DNA of 64,000 nt from an uncultured Cellvibrio sp. GTDB taxonomy: Bacteria > Pseudomonadota > Gammaproteobacteria > Pseudomonadales > Cellvibrionaceae. Of the stretch, positions 8,824 through 19,178 are shown in pieces (the stretch's first letter is position 1; each line of letters begins with the position of its first letter). The translations under genes and the position numbers were made by a program. The stretch covers positions 50,195-114,194 of the forward strand of contig CAMLKG010000015.1 in NCBI GenBank assembly GCA_946480695.1. Direction: 5' to 3'. A model generated the notes under the pieces. That model had not been told where the DNA came from. It did not search any database and saw only the letters and a program-made list of their open reading frames with translations.

Positions 8824-10017
8824 ATGAGTTTTCCGGTTCTTGTTTTGAAGCCCCAGGCTGATCGTCGTTTGAAGTTGGGCCATTTATGGATTTACAGCAA
8901 TGAAGTACAGGTGGAGAAGTCTCCGCTTAAGTCATTTGGAATGGGCCAGCAGGCACTGGTGACGGCGCACAACGGCAAGCCATTGGGTATCGCCTTGATT
9001 AACCCCAATGGTTTGATCTGCGGCCGCTTGGTAAGCCGCGATGAAAAGCTCCCCCTTAACAAGTCCTTGTTGGTGCATCGAATCAAGCAGTCATTGGCAT
9101 TGCGCGAATTGGCTTTTGATGAGCCTTTTTATCGTTTGATCTATGGTGATGCGGATTTGCTGCCCGGCTTGGTGGTTGACCGGTTTGGCGACTATTTAGT
9201 TGTCCAAATTGCCGGGGCAGGGATGGAGTTGGTGAAGGATGAGATAGTGGCCGCATTGGTACAAGTCCTGGACCCTGTGGGGGTTCTGCTGAGTAATGAG
9301 CACAGCGCGCGCGCACTGGAGGAGCTGCCTGAATATACCGAAGTTGCCTACGGCGAGGTGCCCGACAAGGTGGAGCTTGTGGAAAATAACACCCGTTTCC
9401 TGGCGCCGCTCCAAGGGGGCCAAAAAACCGGCTGGTTTTATGATCACCGTATGAATCGCGCCCAGCTGCAACAATACGTCCAGGGTAAGCGGGTATTGGA
9501 TGTGTTTTCCTACATTGGCGGCTGGGGAATCCAGGCGGCAGTTGCCGGAGCACGTGAGGTTTACTGCGTTGATGCTTCCGAAGCCGCTGTTGATGCCGTA
9601 TTGGAAAATGCCCAATTAAATGGAGTGGAGGATCGCGTGGCAAGCATTCAAGGTAAAGCCATTGACGTACTTAAGGAATTAATCGCCGCCGATGAGCGTT
9701 TTGATGTGGTAGTGCTCGATCCGCCTGCATTTATCAAAAAGCGCAAGGACCAAAAGGCGGGTGAAGCGGCTTATCGGCATATCAACGAATTGGGAATGCG
9801 TTTATTGGGCCGTGATGGCTTGCTGGTATCGGCATCCTGCTCCATGCACCTGGGTAAGGATACTTTATTGGAAATTGTCCGCGCCGCCGGGCGCCACCTG
9901 GACCGCCATGTGCAGATAATCGGGCAGGGCGGCCAGGGACCGGATCATCCGATCCATCCGGCCATTCCCGAAACGGATTACCTGAAAGCGGTATTCGCCC
10001 GGGTTTATCTTGCTTGA
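8824..10017 (+). CDS. rlmI: RlmI-type 23S rRNA (cytosine-5) methyltransferase
   Basis: A 397-residue class I SAM-dependent methyltransferase. The N-terminal PUA-like domain (about 1-80) contains KLGHLWIYSNEV. The methyltransferase core follows, with the SAM-binding motif VLDVFSYIGGWG, an acidic VDASEAAVDAV and the motif VVLDPPAF. A Cys-containing strand (VSASCSMHL) sits where the catalytic cysteine is expected. The family includes RlmI, which methylates C1962 of 23S rRNA; the exact target base here is inferred. The start at 8824 was chosen because upstream residues do not match the family. Confidence 0.85.
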   Translation: MSFPVLVLKPQADRRLKLGHLWIYSNEVQVEKSPLKSFGMGQQALVTAHNGKPLGIALINPNGLICGRLVSRDEKLPLNKSLLVHRIKQSLALRELAFDEPFYRLIYGDADLLPGLVVDRFGDYLVVQIAGAGMELVKDEIVAALVQVLDPVGVLLSNEHSARALEELPEYTEVAYGEVPDKVELVENNTRFLAPLQGGQKTGWFYDHRMNRAQLQQYVQGKRVLDVFSYIGGWGIQAAVAGAREVYCVDASEAAVDAVLENAQLNGVEDRVASIQGKAIDVLKELIAADERFDVVVLDPPAFIKKRKDQKAGEAAYRHINELGMRLLGRDGLLVSASCSMHLGKDTLLEIVRAAGRHLDRHVQIIGQGGQGPDHPIHPAIPETDYLKAVFARVYLA

Positions 10018-10041
10018 TGTTAATAATCCAAGCCCGCGGGA

Positions 10042-10698
10042 TCAGTCTCGCAGGCTCAGGATCTTCCAGCCGCGCTCGCGTGCAATGGCCCCCAGTCGCG
10101 CATCGGGGTCCACCGCAACCGGGTTGTCTACTTGTTCCAGCAGGGGTAAATCGTTAATGGAGTCGCTGTAAAAATAAGCCCCATCCAATGAATGCTCATG
10201 GGACTGCAACCACCCATGGAGGTGGGTAATTTTTCCCGCCTGGAAACAGGGGGTGCCAACAAAGTTGCCGCTGTAGCGGCCATTAACCACTTCAGGGTCG
10301 GTGGCAAGTATGTGGTCTACCCCCAATCGTTTGGCGATAGGGCGGGTCACAAAACCATTTGTAGCGGTAATAATCAGCAATTGATCGCCCCGTTCACGAT
10401 GCGCGCGCAGCAGGCTTTCGGCTTTTGGGAGCATCAACGGCTCGATATGCGTTGCCATGAATTCGTCATGCAACGCCTTCAATTCTTCCAATGTATGGCG
10501 TGTGAGGGGAGCCAGGGAAAACTGTAGATACGCGCGAATATCCAGGCAGCCATTTTTATAGTCAGCGTAAAAGCGATCATTCGCGATGCGATAGGTTTCG
10601 GCATCGACCAATTGTTTTTCCACCAAAAAAACGCCCCAGCTGTGATCGCTATCACCGGCGATCAGGGTGTTATCCAAGTCAAAAATTGCCAGGGCCAC
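10042..10698 (-). CDS. HAD subfamily IB phosphatase
   Basis: A protein of 218 residues. The GTG start at 10698 has an AGAGGA site 6 nt upstream and puts the HAD motif I (FDLDNT, nucleophile Asp7 and Asp9) at the N-terminus as usual. Motif II is IITATNGF, and the last motif is YSDSINDLPLL. This is the SerB/CicA-like IB group, which includes phosphoserine and histidinol-phosphate phosphatases. Substrate unknown. It lies divergently from rppH. Confidence 0.82.
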   Translation of the reverse strand: MALAIFDLDNTLIAGDSDHSWGVFLVEKQLVDAETYRIANDRFYADYKNGCLDIRAYLQFSLAPLTRHTLEELKALHDEFMATHIEPLMLPKAESLLRAHRERGDQLLIITATNGFVTRPIAKRLGVDHILATDPEVVNGRYSGNFVGTPCFQAGKITHLHGWLQSHEHSLDGAYFYSDSINDLPLLEQVDNPVAVDPDARLGAIARERGWKILSLRD

Positions 10699-10934
10699 GG
10701 TAAATCCTCTTGCTATGGAAGGGTAAAAACAGCGGTAAATTGCCTGCACCGGTTGTAGGGGCGCTAGGATAGCTGGCGCGCCAAACCGGCTCAATGCTTT
10801 ATCCATGATTCAGGGTTGCGGCTTTGGGCAAGCCTGATATAGTGCGGAAAACGCTGTTTTGTGGAACATATTCGCATTTTGTATGCGCCAGGTTAATTCC
10901 CGCAGCAAAACTCTTTATTTATGGACAGTTCCCT

Positions 10935-11438
10935 GTGATAGATTCAGACGGATTCCGCCCAAATGTGGGCATCATACTCACCAATGACCGGGGGCAGCTT
11001 CTTTGGGCAAGGCGGGTTGGCGGCCAAGATGCGTGGCAATTTCCCCAAGGGGGAATTAATGCTGATGAAACCCCCGAGCAGGCGTTATACCGCGAGCTGC
11101 ATGAAGAAATTGGCTTACGCCCGCGCGATGTGGAAATACTGGCGGTCACCCGCGGCTGGCTACGCTATCGCTTGCCGCACCGATTGGTCAGGCATAATTC
11201 CCTGCCGCTCTGTGTAGGGCAAAAGCAGAAATGGTTTTTGCTACGCTTGTTGAGTGAGGACAATAAAGTCAGCCTGGATAATGGCGGCCGCGCCGAATTT
11301 GATGATTGGCGGTGGGTAAGCTATTGGTATCCATTGGGAAAAGTGGTCTCTTTCAAACGCGATGTTTATCGCCGCGCACTTAAAGAGCTGTCGCTGTTCC
11401 ATTCGCAATTGGAAGGCCGATTTGCGGGTGTGCGCTAA
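10935..11438 (+). CDS. rppH: RNA pyrophosphohydrolase
   Basis: A 167-residue Nudix enzyme that removes pyrophosphate from the 5' end of mRNA and so triggers RNase E decay. A GTG start at 10935 gives the family N-terminus (V)[12 protein letters not shown]. The Nudix box runs from about residue 39 to 61 (PQGGINADE...RELHEEIGL). WQFPQGGIN and the C-terminal [15 protein letters not shown] are typical. ptsP follows directly, the same order as in many gammaproteobacteria. Confidence 0.92.
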   Translation: MIDSDGFRPNVGIILTNDRGQLLWARRVGGQDAWQFPQGGINADETPEQALYRELHEEIGLRPRDVEILAVTRGWLRYRLPHRLVRHNSLPLCVGQKQKWFLLRLLSEDNKVSLDNGGRAEFDDWRWVSYWYPLGKVVSFKRDVYRRALKELSLFHSQLEGRFAGVR

Positions 11439-11496
11439 TAACGAGTTAACAAAGAGATCGAACGGTCAGTTTGACCACTAAACGAGTCAACCCCAG

Positions 11497-13764
11497 ATGT
11501 TAAATTCACTGCGTTCCATAGTTCAGGAAGTAAACTCCGCGCGCGATATGAAAACCGCGCTGGGGATTATTGTGACACGCGTGAAGCAGGAAATGAAAAC
11601 CCAGGTTTGCTCGGTATATCTGCGCGATGCCAAAGGTGACTATGTGTTGATGGCCACCGATGGCCTCAACGCCGATGCGGTGGGCAAGGTTCGCCTGGCT
11701 GCCGGCGAAGGCCTGGTAGGACGTGTGGTGGTGCGTGAGGAGCCCATTAACCTGGAGCATGCCGAGGCGCACCCGAGCTATCAGTATTTCCCTGAAACCG
11801 GCGAGGAACGTTATAGCTCTTTCCTCGGTGTTCCCATTATCCACCACCGGAAGGTGCTGGGGGTGCTGGTTGTCCAGCAAGTGGAGCAGCGCCGTTTTGA
11901 TGAAGGGGAAGAGGCATTCCTGGTGACCATGTCGGCCCAACTGGCCGGGGTCATTGCCCATGCCGAGGCCACAGGTGGTGTGGTGCCGGTGGGCACTAAA
12001 GCGGCGCAATCCAAATTCTACGGTGTGTCAGGGGCGTCGGGTATTGCTATCGGTGAGGCGGTGGTTATTGCGCCGACGGCGGATTTGCGCTCCGTGCCAT
12101 ACCAGGCCTGCAAGGATGTGGATGCTGAAATCGCTTTTTTCCATCGTTGTATGGTGGCAGTCCGGGAGGATATAAAGGCGCTCGGCGGCAAATTAAAAGA
12201 ACGTATAAACCGTGAAGAGCAAGCCTTGTTCGATGCCTATCTCGCCATGCTGGAGGACGCGTCTTTGGGGGGCGAAGTGGTTACCCGGATTCGCAAAGGT
12301 GCCGTTGCGGCTTACGCCTGGAGCGAGGTTATCCTCGAGCATGAAAATATTTTTAACAGCATGAATGACCCTTACCTGCGCGAGCGGGCAACCGATTTAC
12401 GGGATTTGGGGCGCAGGGTTTTGGCATATTTACAGGAGTCCAATCAGAAAGTCAGGGTTTACCCTGAGAAAACCATCCTGATCGGTGAAGAGTTAACGGC
12501 ATCCATGCTGGGTGAAATACCCAAGGAAAAGCTCGCAGGATTGGTTTCCGTGCAGGGCTCATCCAACTCCCATGTGGCGATCCTGGCGCGGGCCATGGAT
12601 ATCCCCACGGTGATGGGCGCGGTTGATTTACCCTATACACAAATTGATGGCCGCCCGATTATCGTGGATGGTTACAAAGGTACCGTGTATTGCGATCCCA
12701 ATCCGCAATTGCGCAAGCACTACAAGGCGATTTACCTGGAAGAGCAGGCGCTGGTTAAAGGATTGGAAGCGCTTAAAAACTTACCCTGTGAAACCCAGGA
12801 TAAATATCGCCTGCCGCTCCATGTGAATACCGGTTTAATGGCAGATGTGGTCCGTTCCCTGGAGCGGGGGGCGGAGGGGGTCGGGCTTTATCGCACCGAA
12901 GTACCTTTTTTGTTGCGCGACCGCTTCCCCAGTGAAGAGGAGCAGCGCGCTATTTATCGCGAGCAACTGGAAGCCTTCGCCCCCCACACGGTGACCATGA
13001 GGACGTTGGATATCGGCGGGGATAAAGCGCTTCCTTATTTTCCCATTGAAGAAGATAACCCTTTCCTCGGGTGGCGCGGTATTCGGGTAACCCTGGATCA
13101 TCCGGAGATTTTCCTTGCCCAGATCCGCGCAATGATTAAAGCGAGCGAAGGACTGGATAACTTGCGCATCCTGTTGCCAATGATCACCAATATGCAGGAG
13201 GTTGATGCCGCCCAGGGGTTAATCAAGCGCGTGCACAAAGAATTGCTGGAAGAAGGGTTCCGGGTGCGCAAGCCCCAGGTGGGCGTAATGATCGAAGTGC
13301 CTGCGGCGGTTTACCTTGCACCGGAACTATCCCGTCGGGTTGATTTCTTGTCCGTGGGAAGTAATGACCTAACCCAATATTTGTTGGCTGTGGATCGCAA
13401 TAACGCCCAGGTTGCGGATTTATACCAGGCATTCCATCCGGCGGTTTTGAGGGCCTTGCAATATATTGTTTACGCTGCCCACGATGCGGGTATCAGTGTC
13501 AGTATTTGTGGTGAGTTGGCCGGTGATCCGGGGGCGGCGATATTGCTCATGGCCATGGGCTTTGATGTGTTGTCGATGAACGCCACCAACCTGCCCAAGG
13601 TGAAATCGGTGATTCGCGGCATTACGTTTGCGCGCGCCAAACACTTGCTGGAAGAGGTGATGCGCATGTCTAATGGCGACCAGATTCGTGAGCGCATTGA
13701 TCGCGAGCTGCGCGAGACTGGCCTCACCCGCCTTATCCGGCCGGTTACTTCCGATACAAATTAA
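11497..13764 (+). CDS. ptsP: Enzyme I-Ntr: GAF-domain PEP-protein phosphotransferase
   Basis: A 755-residue first enzyme of the nitrogen phosphotransferase chain (PtsP to NPr to EIIA-Ntr). Order: a GAF sensor domain (about 1-165), a helical NPr-binding domain, the swivelling phosphohistidine domain (GSSNSHVAILAR, His359), and a PEP-binding TIM barrel with GLYRTEVPFL, GSNDLTQYLLAVDR and SICGELAGD. All key residues appear intact. The gene starts 58 bp after rppH and is probably cotranscribed with it. Confidence 0.95.
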   Translation: MLNSLRSIVQEVNSARDMKTALGIIVTRVKQEMKTQVCSVYLRDAKGDYVLMATDGLNADAVGKVRLAAGEGLVGRVVVREEPINLEHAEAHPSYQYFPETGEERYSSFLGVPIIHHRKVLGVLVVQQVEQRRFDEGEEAFLVTMSAQLAGVIAHAEATGGVVPVGTKAAQSKFYGVSGASGIAIGEAVVIAPTADLRSVPYQACKDVDAEIAFFHRCMVAVREDIKALGGKLKERINREEQALFDAYLAMLEDASLGGEVVTRIRKGAVAAYAWSEVILEHENIFNSMNDPYLRERATDLRDLGRRVLAYLQESNQKVRVYPEKTILIGEELTASMLGEIPKEKLAGLVSVQGSSNSHVAILARAMDIPTVMGAVDLPYTQIDGRPIIVDGYKGTVYCDPNPQLRKHYKAIYLEEQALVKGLEALKNLPCETQDKYRLPLHVNTGLMADVVRSLERGAEGVGLYRTEVPFLLRDRFPSEEEQRAIYREQLEAFAPHTVTMRTLDIGGDKALPYFPIEEDNPFLGWRGIRVTLDHPEIFLAQIRAMIKASEGLDNLRILLPMITNMQEVDAAQGLIKRVHKELLEEGFRVRKPQVGVMIEVPAAVYLAPELSRRVDFLSVGSNDLTQYLLAVDRNNAQVADLYQAFHPAVLRALQYIVYAAHDAGISVSICGELAGDPGAAILLMAMGFDVLSMNATNLPKVKSVIRGITFARAKHLLEEVMRMSNGDQIRERIDRELRETGLTRLIRPVTSDTN

Positions 13765-13859
13765 TGCGGCTTTACAATAAATGTCTCGGTGCGTTCACAA
13801 AACCGCGCCATAATACGGCGCTCCCGGTGCAATGCACCCGATAGATAAACCAGGTGTTT

Positions 13860-14723
13860 ATGTTGCAGTACCCCGATATCGACCCGATTGCCTTCACATT
13901 ATTTGAAGACCCGCTCCAGATTGGCAATGTCGCGCTGGGCCCTTTCAGTGTGCACTGGTATGGCATCATGTATTTACTGGCCTTCCTTAGCGCATGGCTG
14001 ATAGCCATTTATCGAGCCAAATCACCGGCCAGCCCGGTCACCAAGCTCCAGGTCGAAAATTTGATTACCTACGGTGCGTTTGGTGTGATCCTCGGTGGGC
14101 GTTGTGGCTATGTCATTTTTTACAATTTTGAAAAATGGTTATCCGATCCGTTGTGGTTGTTCCGGGTATGGGAAGGTGGAATGTCTTTCCATGGTGGATT
14201 GATCGGGGTAATCGTGGCGATGTTTATATACTCCCGCCGGATCAATCGTTCCTTTTTCAGTATTACTGACTTTGTGGCCCCAATAGTCCCGTTGGGGCTC
14301 GGCTTTGGTCGACTGGGTAATTTTATCGGCCAGGAACTGTGGGGGCGTGTCAGTGATGTGCCTTGGGCAATGGTGTTTCCCAAGGCGATGGACCCCGCAG
14401 GTGTTGCGCGGCACCCCAGCCAGTTATACCAGGCATTTCTGGAAGGCTTGGTGCTTTTTATTATCGTATTTTGGTTTTCGTCCAAGCCGCGCCCGCGCTG
14501 TGCGGTCTCCGGGGTATTTTTAATCGGTTATTCCCTGTTCCGCTTCGGTGTTGAATTTGTGCGCGAGCCGGACCAGGGCATAGGTTTTGATTTAATGGGT
14601 TGGATGACCCGCGGTCAGTTGTTGTGTGTCCCTATGTTCGTGTTGGGTGTCGGATTGGTTATTTACGCTTATGGATTTGCTGCCAAATCCATTCCGGATC
14701 AAAAAGAACAAGCGGCAATCTAA
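13860..14723 (+). CDS. lgt: Prolipoprotein diacylglyceryl transferase
   Basis: A 287-residue inner-membrane enzyme that moves diacylglycerol from phosphatidylglycerol to the lipobox cysteine, the first step of lipoprotein maturation. It has about seven hydrophobic segments. Signature stretches are [46 protein letters not shown] and [10 protein letters not shown] 13860 has a CCAGG element 5-6 nt upstream. thyA starts 16 bp after the stop. Confidence 0.95.
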   Translation: MLQYPDIDPIAFTLFEDPLQIGNVALGPFSVHWYGIMYLLAFLSAWLIAIYRAKSPASPVTKLQVENLITYGAFGVILGGRCGYVIFYNFEKWLSDPLWLFRVWEGGMSFHGGLIGVIVAMFIYSRRINRSFFSITDFVAPIVPLGLGFGRLGNFIGQELWGRVSDVPWAMVFPKAMDPAGVARHPSQLYQAFLEGLVLFIIVFWFSSKPRPRCAVSGVFLIGYSLFRFGVEFVREPDQGIGFDLMGWMTRGQLLCVPMFVLGVGLVIYAYGFAAKSIPDQKEQAAI

Positions 14724-14739
14724 AGGTGCGGTTTGGCTG

Positions 14740-15579
14740 ATGAAGCAATATCTTGAATTAATGCGCGATGTAGTGGAAAACGGAATCCAGCGGGGAGATC
14801 GTACCGGTACCGGCACACGTTCGGTATTCGGGCGTCAATTGCGTTTCGATTTGGGGGAAGGTTTTCCCCTGGTGACAACTAAAACCGTCCATTTGAAAAG
14901 TGTGATTGTCGAACTCCTGTGGTTCCTTCAGGGAAGGACGGATGTAACCTGGCTGCAGGAGCGCGGTTGCAGTATCTGGAATGAATGGGCAACGGAAACC
15001 GGCGACCTTGGCCCGGTATATGGCAAGCAATGGCGCAGTTGGGCCTGTCCGGACGGTTCAACCATTGATCAAATTTCCCAGGTCATCGAACAAATCAAAA
15101 AAAATCCCTATTCACGCCGTTTGATTGTCAGTGCCTGGAATCCGGCGGATCTGCCGGACGAATCCTTGAGTCCGCAGGAAAATGTCCGGCACGGGAGGAT
15201 GGCGCTTGCTGCTTGCCATACACTGTTCCAATTCTATGTAGCCGAAGGAAAACTGTCTTGCCAGTTGTACCAGCGCAGTGCGGATTTATTTCTCGGCGTA
15301 CCTTTCAATATTGCCAGCTATGCGCTGCTGACCCATATGATTGCCCAGCAATGTAATTTGGGGGTGGGTGACTTCGTTCATACCTTTGGCGATTGTCATC
15401 TCTATAACAACCACATTACCGATGAGATAGTTTACGAACAATTAACACGCAAGCCTAAAAACTTGCCTACACTAAATATTCTGAGAAAACCGGCGTCAAT
15501 TTTTGATTACGAACTGACGGATTTTGAATTCGAAGGTTACCAACCCCATCCGCGTATAGCGGCGCCTATTGCCATTTAG
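14740..15579 (+). CDS. thyA: Thymidylate synthase
   Basis: A 279-residue cytosolic enzyme that converts dUMP to dTMP with methylene-tetrahydrofolate. The catalytic nucleophile is Cys159 in [13 protein letters not shown]. The phosphate- and folate-binding segments [39 protein letters not shown] and HLYNNH are present. It is longer than the 264-residue E. coli enzyme because of an insert before the active site ([12 protein letters not shown]). The start was set at ATG 14740, which has AAAGG upstream. folA follows, forming the usual lgt-thyA-folA group. Confidence 0.96.
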   Translation: MKQYLELMRDVVENGIQRGDRTGTGTRSVFGRQLRFDLGEGFPLVTTKTVHLKSVIVELLWFLQGRTDVTWLQERGCSIWNEWATETGDLGPVYGKQWRSWACPDGSTIDQISQVIEQIKKNPYSRRLIVSAWNPADLPDESLSPQENVRHGRMALAACHTLFQFYVAEGKLSCQLYQRSADLFLGVPFNIASYALLTHMIAQQCNLGVGDFVHTFGDCHLYNNHITDEIVYEQLTRKPKNLPTLNILRKPASIFDYELTDFEFEGYQPHPRIAAPIAI

Positions 15580-15633
15580 CGGTGTTTGGTTGTTGGCATT
15601 TATAAGTTGTAAATAAAAAGGCGAACTGTCTGC

Positions 15634-16155
15634 ATGAAACTGGCCATCATAGTGGCGGCTGCCAAAAACGGTGTTATAGGCCGCAACAATCAATTGCCAT
15701 GGCATCTTCCGCAGGATCTTAAATATTTCAAGGCTGTTACTTTTGGTAAGCCAGTGATCATGGGCCGCAAGACCCATGAGTCCATCGGACGGCCGTTACC
15801 TGGCCGGACCAACATCGTGGTCACGCGTGATTTGGAATGGCGGGCGGGTGAAGGTATTGTTGTGGTCAGTTCCATTGGGCGGGCATTGGATGAGGCCAGG
15901 AAGTCATTAAAAAAAACTGATGCGATAATCGATGAAGCAATGATTATCGGGGGCGCAGAAATTTATCGCTCAACACTCGGGATTGTCGATAAAGTCTATT
16001 TAACGCGTATTAATCGCGATTTCGATGGGGATGCGTGGTTTCCGGAACTTGATGAAACACAATGGGTTCTGGATTCAGTAACCCCGGGGGATGCTGCTGC
16101 AGAGGTTCCCCATGAGTTTTTAATTTATAAAAAGCGCTACGAACCTGAAGAATAG
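15634..16155 (+). CDS. folA: Dihydrofolate reductase
   Basis: A 173-residue enzyme that regenerates tetrahydrofolate consumed by ThyA, encoded 54 bp upstream. Active-site and NADPH-binding motifs: IGRNNQLPWHLPQDLKYFK, VIMGRKTHESIGRPLPGR, IVVTR, and MIIGGAEIY. Slightly longer than the E. coli protein (159). Confidence 0.95.
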   Translation: MKLAIIVAAAKNGVIGRNNQLPWHLPQDLKYFKAVTFGKPVIMGRKTHESIGRPLPGRTNIVVTRDLEWRAGEGIVVVSSIGRALDEARKSLKKTDAIIDEAMIIGGAEIYRSTLGIVDKVYLTRINRDFDGDAWFPELDETQWVLDSVTPGDAAAEVPHEFLIYKKRYEPEE

Positions 16156-16432
16156 TTTGGTTGGTAGAAATATTGGCTGTGGTCGTGTTTTGAATTGCAG
16201 CAAAAAATAATTTTGTGTTACCTGTGCACTTATTGAAAGCAAATGGGTGTTACCAGCGTGATACCAAAATACACACGTAAAAAGCTGAAGGATAAATCAT
16301 TGGAAGTAGGTCATAGCGCTTATTACAATGCCCGCGTTCTTAGCTGCCTCGTCATCGGGGCTACGTGGATAACGCGTCTGCGGCAGCTTGTTGTCGCAAA
16401 CTCACTTGATTGAACACCCAATTGGGGGGATT
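16156..16432. other. Gap before the TonB2-type operon
   Basis: A 277-bp region that should carry the promoter of the downstream six-gene block. A ribosome-binding site (GGGGG) lies just before ATG 16433. I found no Fur-box-like palindrome or riboswitch that I could defend. Confidence 0.4.
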
Positions 16433-17215
16433 ATGAAAAAGCAGCGATTGAAAGCAGTGGCTATCACCACAATGCTTTCTGCCGGCGCGCTAATGGGTAG
16501 CGTTGCCATGGCAGATCAAACTCTGGAGTCAGTGCTCCAGGCGGGTCAAGCCAAAACCACTTTGGCCCAAGAATCTCAAAAGCGTATCGACAGGCTGGCT
16601 CAGGAAACTGATGATTTAACCCAAGAGTTTAAAAGCCAAAACAAACTGATCGACGATCTGCGTGTTTTCAACACCCAAATGGAAAAGCAAGTTGCCAAAC
16701 AACTCACAGTAGTGACTGAATTGGATCAGTCTATTGAAAAAGTAACTGTGATTGAGCGCCAAATTCAGCCTTTGATTTTCCGTATGCTGGACAGCCTTGA
16801 GCAGTTCGTGAATCTCGACAAGCCATTCTCGCTGGAAGAGCGCAAAGAAAATATCGCAATGTTGCGTACCAACCAGGATCGCGCTGACATTTCCGTATCA
16901 GAAAAATTCCGCCAAGTTTTGGAAGCCTACAAAATCGAGTCTGCCTACGGCAACACTATCAGTGCTTACAAAACCACATTGAACCTGGATGGACAGGATC
17001 GTGAAGTCAATGTGCTCCGTGTAGGTCGTATTTCCCTGATGTACCAAACAACTGATGCGCAATCCAGCGGTTACTGGGATGTTGCCCAGAAAGCATGGTT
17101 GCCTTTGGATAGTTCCTACAATAGTGAAATCCTGAAAGGCTTGAAAATTGCTCGTGACCAGGCAACTAAAGATATTATGACTATGCCAATTCAAGCTCCG
17201 GAGGCAGCACAATGA
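16433..17215 (+). CDS. DUF3450 periplasmic coiled-coil protein of the TonB2 block
   Basis: A 260-residue protein with a signal peptide ending in GSVAMADQT. Residues about 25-120 are a long coiled coil, followed by the DUF3450 core (FRMLDSLEQFVNLDKPF, VLEAYKIESAYGNTI). Members of this family are found upstream of TtpC/ExbB/ExbD/TonB genes; the job is probably to couple the motor to an outer-membrane process in the periplasm. The stop overlaps the next start by 4 nt (ATGA), so translation is likely coupled. Confidence 0.85.
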   Translation: MKKQRLKAVAITTMLSAGALMGSVAMADQTLESVLQAGQAKTTLAQESQKRIDRLAQETDDLTQEFKSQNKLIDDLRVFNTQMEKQVAKQLTVVTELDQSIEKVTVIERQIQPLIFRMLDSLEQFVNLDKPFSLEERKENIAMLRTNQDRADISVSEKFRQVLEAYKIESAYGNTISAYKTTLNLDGQDREVNVLRVGRISLMYQTTDAQSSGYWDVAQKAWLPLDSSYNSEILKGLKIARDQATKDIMTMPIQAPEAAQ

Positions 17216-18585
17216 AAATGAAGTTTGTTAAAAGCTGCTTGATGCTTGCTGCTGCGGGTTTGTTGAGTACCAACTTTGCCGTAGCTCAAGAAAAAGCCCA
17301 AACTCTTGATCAATTATTGGATATGGTCAAGAAGTCACAAATCAGTGAGTCAGCAGAACATAAACAACGTGAAGCTGAATTTGCCCGTGATAGAGCCAAT
17401 CAGGCTAATCTGCTGGCGCAAGCAAAAGCGACTCGTCAGGCTGAAGAAGCTCGCTCCCAGGCTTTAGAAAAAAAATACGCTGAACAGCAGCTTCTCGTTA
17501 CCCAAAAGAAAAACCAGTTGAATGAGCGCTTGGGTTCTATGCGCGAGCTGTTTGGCCATTTGACTTCTACCGCAGGCGATTTGCGCGCTACGTTGGAAGT
17601 ATCAATGGTTAGTGCGCAATATCCGAATCGTGGTGATTTCCTTGATGCTCTGATCGAAAAAATGAACGGCAGTACTCAATTGCCGGATATCGAAGAAATC
17701 GAGCGTCTTTGGTATGAAGTGCAACGTGAGATGGTTGAAACCGGCCGTGTTGTGAAATTTAACGGTACGGTAATCAAACCAAGCGGGGAGCAAGCTCAGC
17801 AAGAGATCGTTCGTATCGGTACTTATAACCTGGTATCGAATGGTACTTATCTCACTTACACCGGCGGAAAAATTGAAGAGCTGGCCCGTCAACCGGACGC
17901 GGATATGTTAGCTGCTGCATCTGCTTTGCAAAATGCTACTGATGGGGTTGTTGACGTAGGTATCGATCCAACAGGCCCATTGGGTGGTCAATTGCTGTCA
18001 GCTTTGATTCAGAAGCCAACATTCAAAGAATACCTTGATCAAGGCGGCGAAGTGGGTTGGGTAATTGTTTACGTTGGTATCTTCGGTTTGTTGCTTGGCG
18101 TATGGCGCATGATCGTTCTGTTCACCATGAGTGCCAAAGTAAAAGCGCAGCTCAGAAACCCGGGTAATCCCAACACTAACAACCCATTGGGTCGCGTGTT
18201 GAAAGTAGCGCAAGAAAACAAAAATGTTGATCCTGAAACCCTGGAACTCAAGTTGGAAGAAGCTGTGTTGAAAGAGCGTCCATCGATTGAGTCAGGATTG
18301 GCAATTATGAAGATTATTGCCGCTGTAGGTCCATTGCTCGGTCTGTTGGGTACGGTTACCGGTATGATCACAACGTTCCAGGCGATTACCATCTTTGGTG
18401 CCGGTGATCCCAAGAACATGGCAGGTGGTATTTCCGCTGCGCTGGTTACCACCGTACAGGGCTTGTTGGTTGCAATTCCGATGGTATTAATGCACACACT
18501 GGTTAATGGCCGTGCTAAAGCCGTAGTGCATGTACTGGATGAGCAAACCACTGGAATTATTGCTGAAAACGCAGAGCGTAAGTAG
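17212..18585 (+). CDS. TtpC-like MotA/TolQ/ExbB proton channel protein with periplasmic extension
   Basis: A 457-residue protein. A signal peptide ends near FAVAQEK, then a coiled coil (about 35-120) and a periplasmic domain, then the MotA/TolQ/ExbB domain (from about 285) with three membrane segments (WVIVYVGIFGLLLGVW; IAAVGPLLGLLGTVTGMI; GISAALVTTVQGLLVAIPMVL). This is the TtpC layout known from Vibrio TonB2 systems, where TtpC works together with a short ExbB. Second gene of the block, overlapping the first by 4 nt. Confidence 0.87.
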   Translation: MKMKFVKSCLMLAAAGLLSTNFAVAQEKAQTLDQLLDMVKKSQISESAEHKQREAEFARDRANQANLLAQAKATRQAEEARSQALEKKYAEQQLLVTQKKNQLNERLGSMRELFGHLTSTAGDLRATLEVSMVSAQYPNRGDFLDALIEKMNGSTQLPDIEEIERLWYEVQREMVETGRVVKFNGTVIKPSGEQAQQEIVRIGTYNLVSNGTYLTYTGGKIEELARQPDADMLAAASALQNATDGVVDVGIDPTGPLGGQLLSALIQKPTFKEYLDQGGEVGWVIVYVGIFGLLLGVWRMIVLFTMSAKVKAQLRNPGNPNTNNPLGRVLKVAQENKNVDPETLELKLEEAVLKERPSIESGLAIMKIIAAVGPLLGLLGTVTGMITTFQAITIFGAGDPKNMAGGISAALVTTVQGLLVAIPMVLMHTLVNGRAKAVVHVLDEQTTGIIAENAERK

Positions 18586-18595
18586 GAGATAAACC

Positions 18596-19123
18596 ATGCA
18601 GGCTTTGACGGATGCTTTAAGAACCCTAGAAGCCTTCTTGGACCAGGGTGGTGCGGTAATGTATGCCATTGCTGCCCTGACCCTCTGGATGTGGGTGCTC
18701 GTATTTGAACGAGTACTCTATTTCAAAGGTAGTCTGAGAAGTGATATTCAGCAGTCGCTGAATACATGGGAGGCTCGTAAAGAACGCAAGTCCTGGAATG
18801 CTCACCAAATTCGTAATGCCATGATTTCCCGCATGGACGGAAAAATCAGTGCCAATCTCGACATGATTGGTGCCCTGGTTGCCCTCTGTCCGCTTATGGG
18901 ATTACTTGGCACCGTAACCGGTATGATTGATGTGTTTGGCGTACTTGCCAATACCGGTGGTGGCGATGCCAAATCAATGGCTGGTGGTGTATCCAAGGCA
19001 ACAATTCCAACAATGGCAGGAATGGTTGCAGCAATTTCGGGCGTCTTTGCAAACACTTACTTGACTCGTGTGGCGGATAGTGAAAAGTCATTATTTGCTG
19101 ACCACCTTACAATGGATCACTAA
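18596..19123 (+). CDS. exbB: ExbB-type proton channel subunit
   Basis: A 175-residue inner-membrane protein of the MotA/TolQ/ExbB family with three predicted helices. The second, GALVALCPLMGLLGTVTGMIDVF, and third, SKATIPTMAGMVAAISGVF, form the channel-lining region. It is shorter than enteric ExbB, as in TonB2 systems. It follows the TtpC-like gene by 10 bp. Confidence 0.9.
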   Translation: MQALTDALRTLEAFLDQGGAVMYAIAALTLWMWVLVFERVLYFKGSLRSDIQQSLNTWEARKERKSWNAHQIRNAMISRMDGKISANLDMIGALVALCPLMGLLGTVTGMIDVFGVLANTGGGDAKSMAGGVSKATIPTMAGMVAAISGVFANTYLTRVADSEKSLFADHLTMDH

Positions 19124-19178
19124 TCCGGTGATCCATTGTTAAGGTGTGTAATTTTAACCTGTATGAAAGAGATGTCTC

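Noticed and set aside
9083..9643. Pro/Arg-rich minus-strand frame of 186 codons.
   Set aside because: Lies wholly inside the methyltransferase gene and has the low-complexity composition of an antisense frame.
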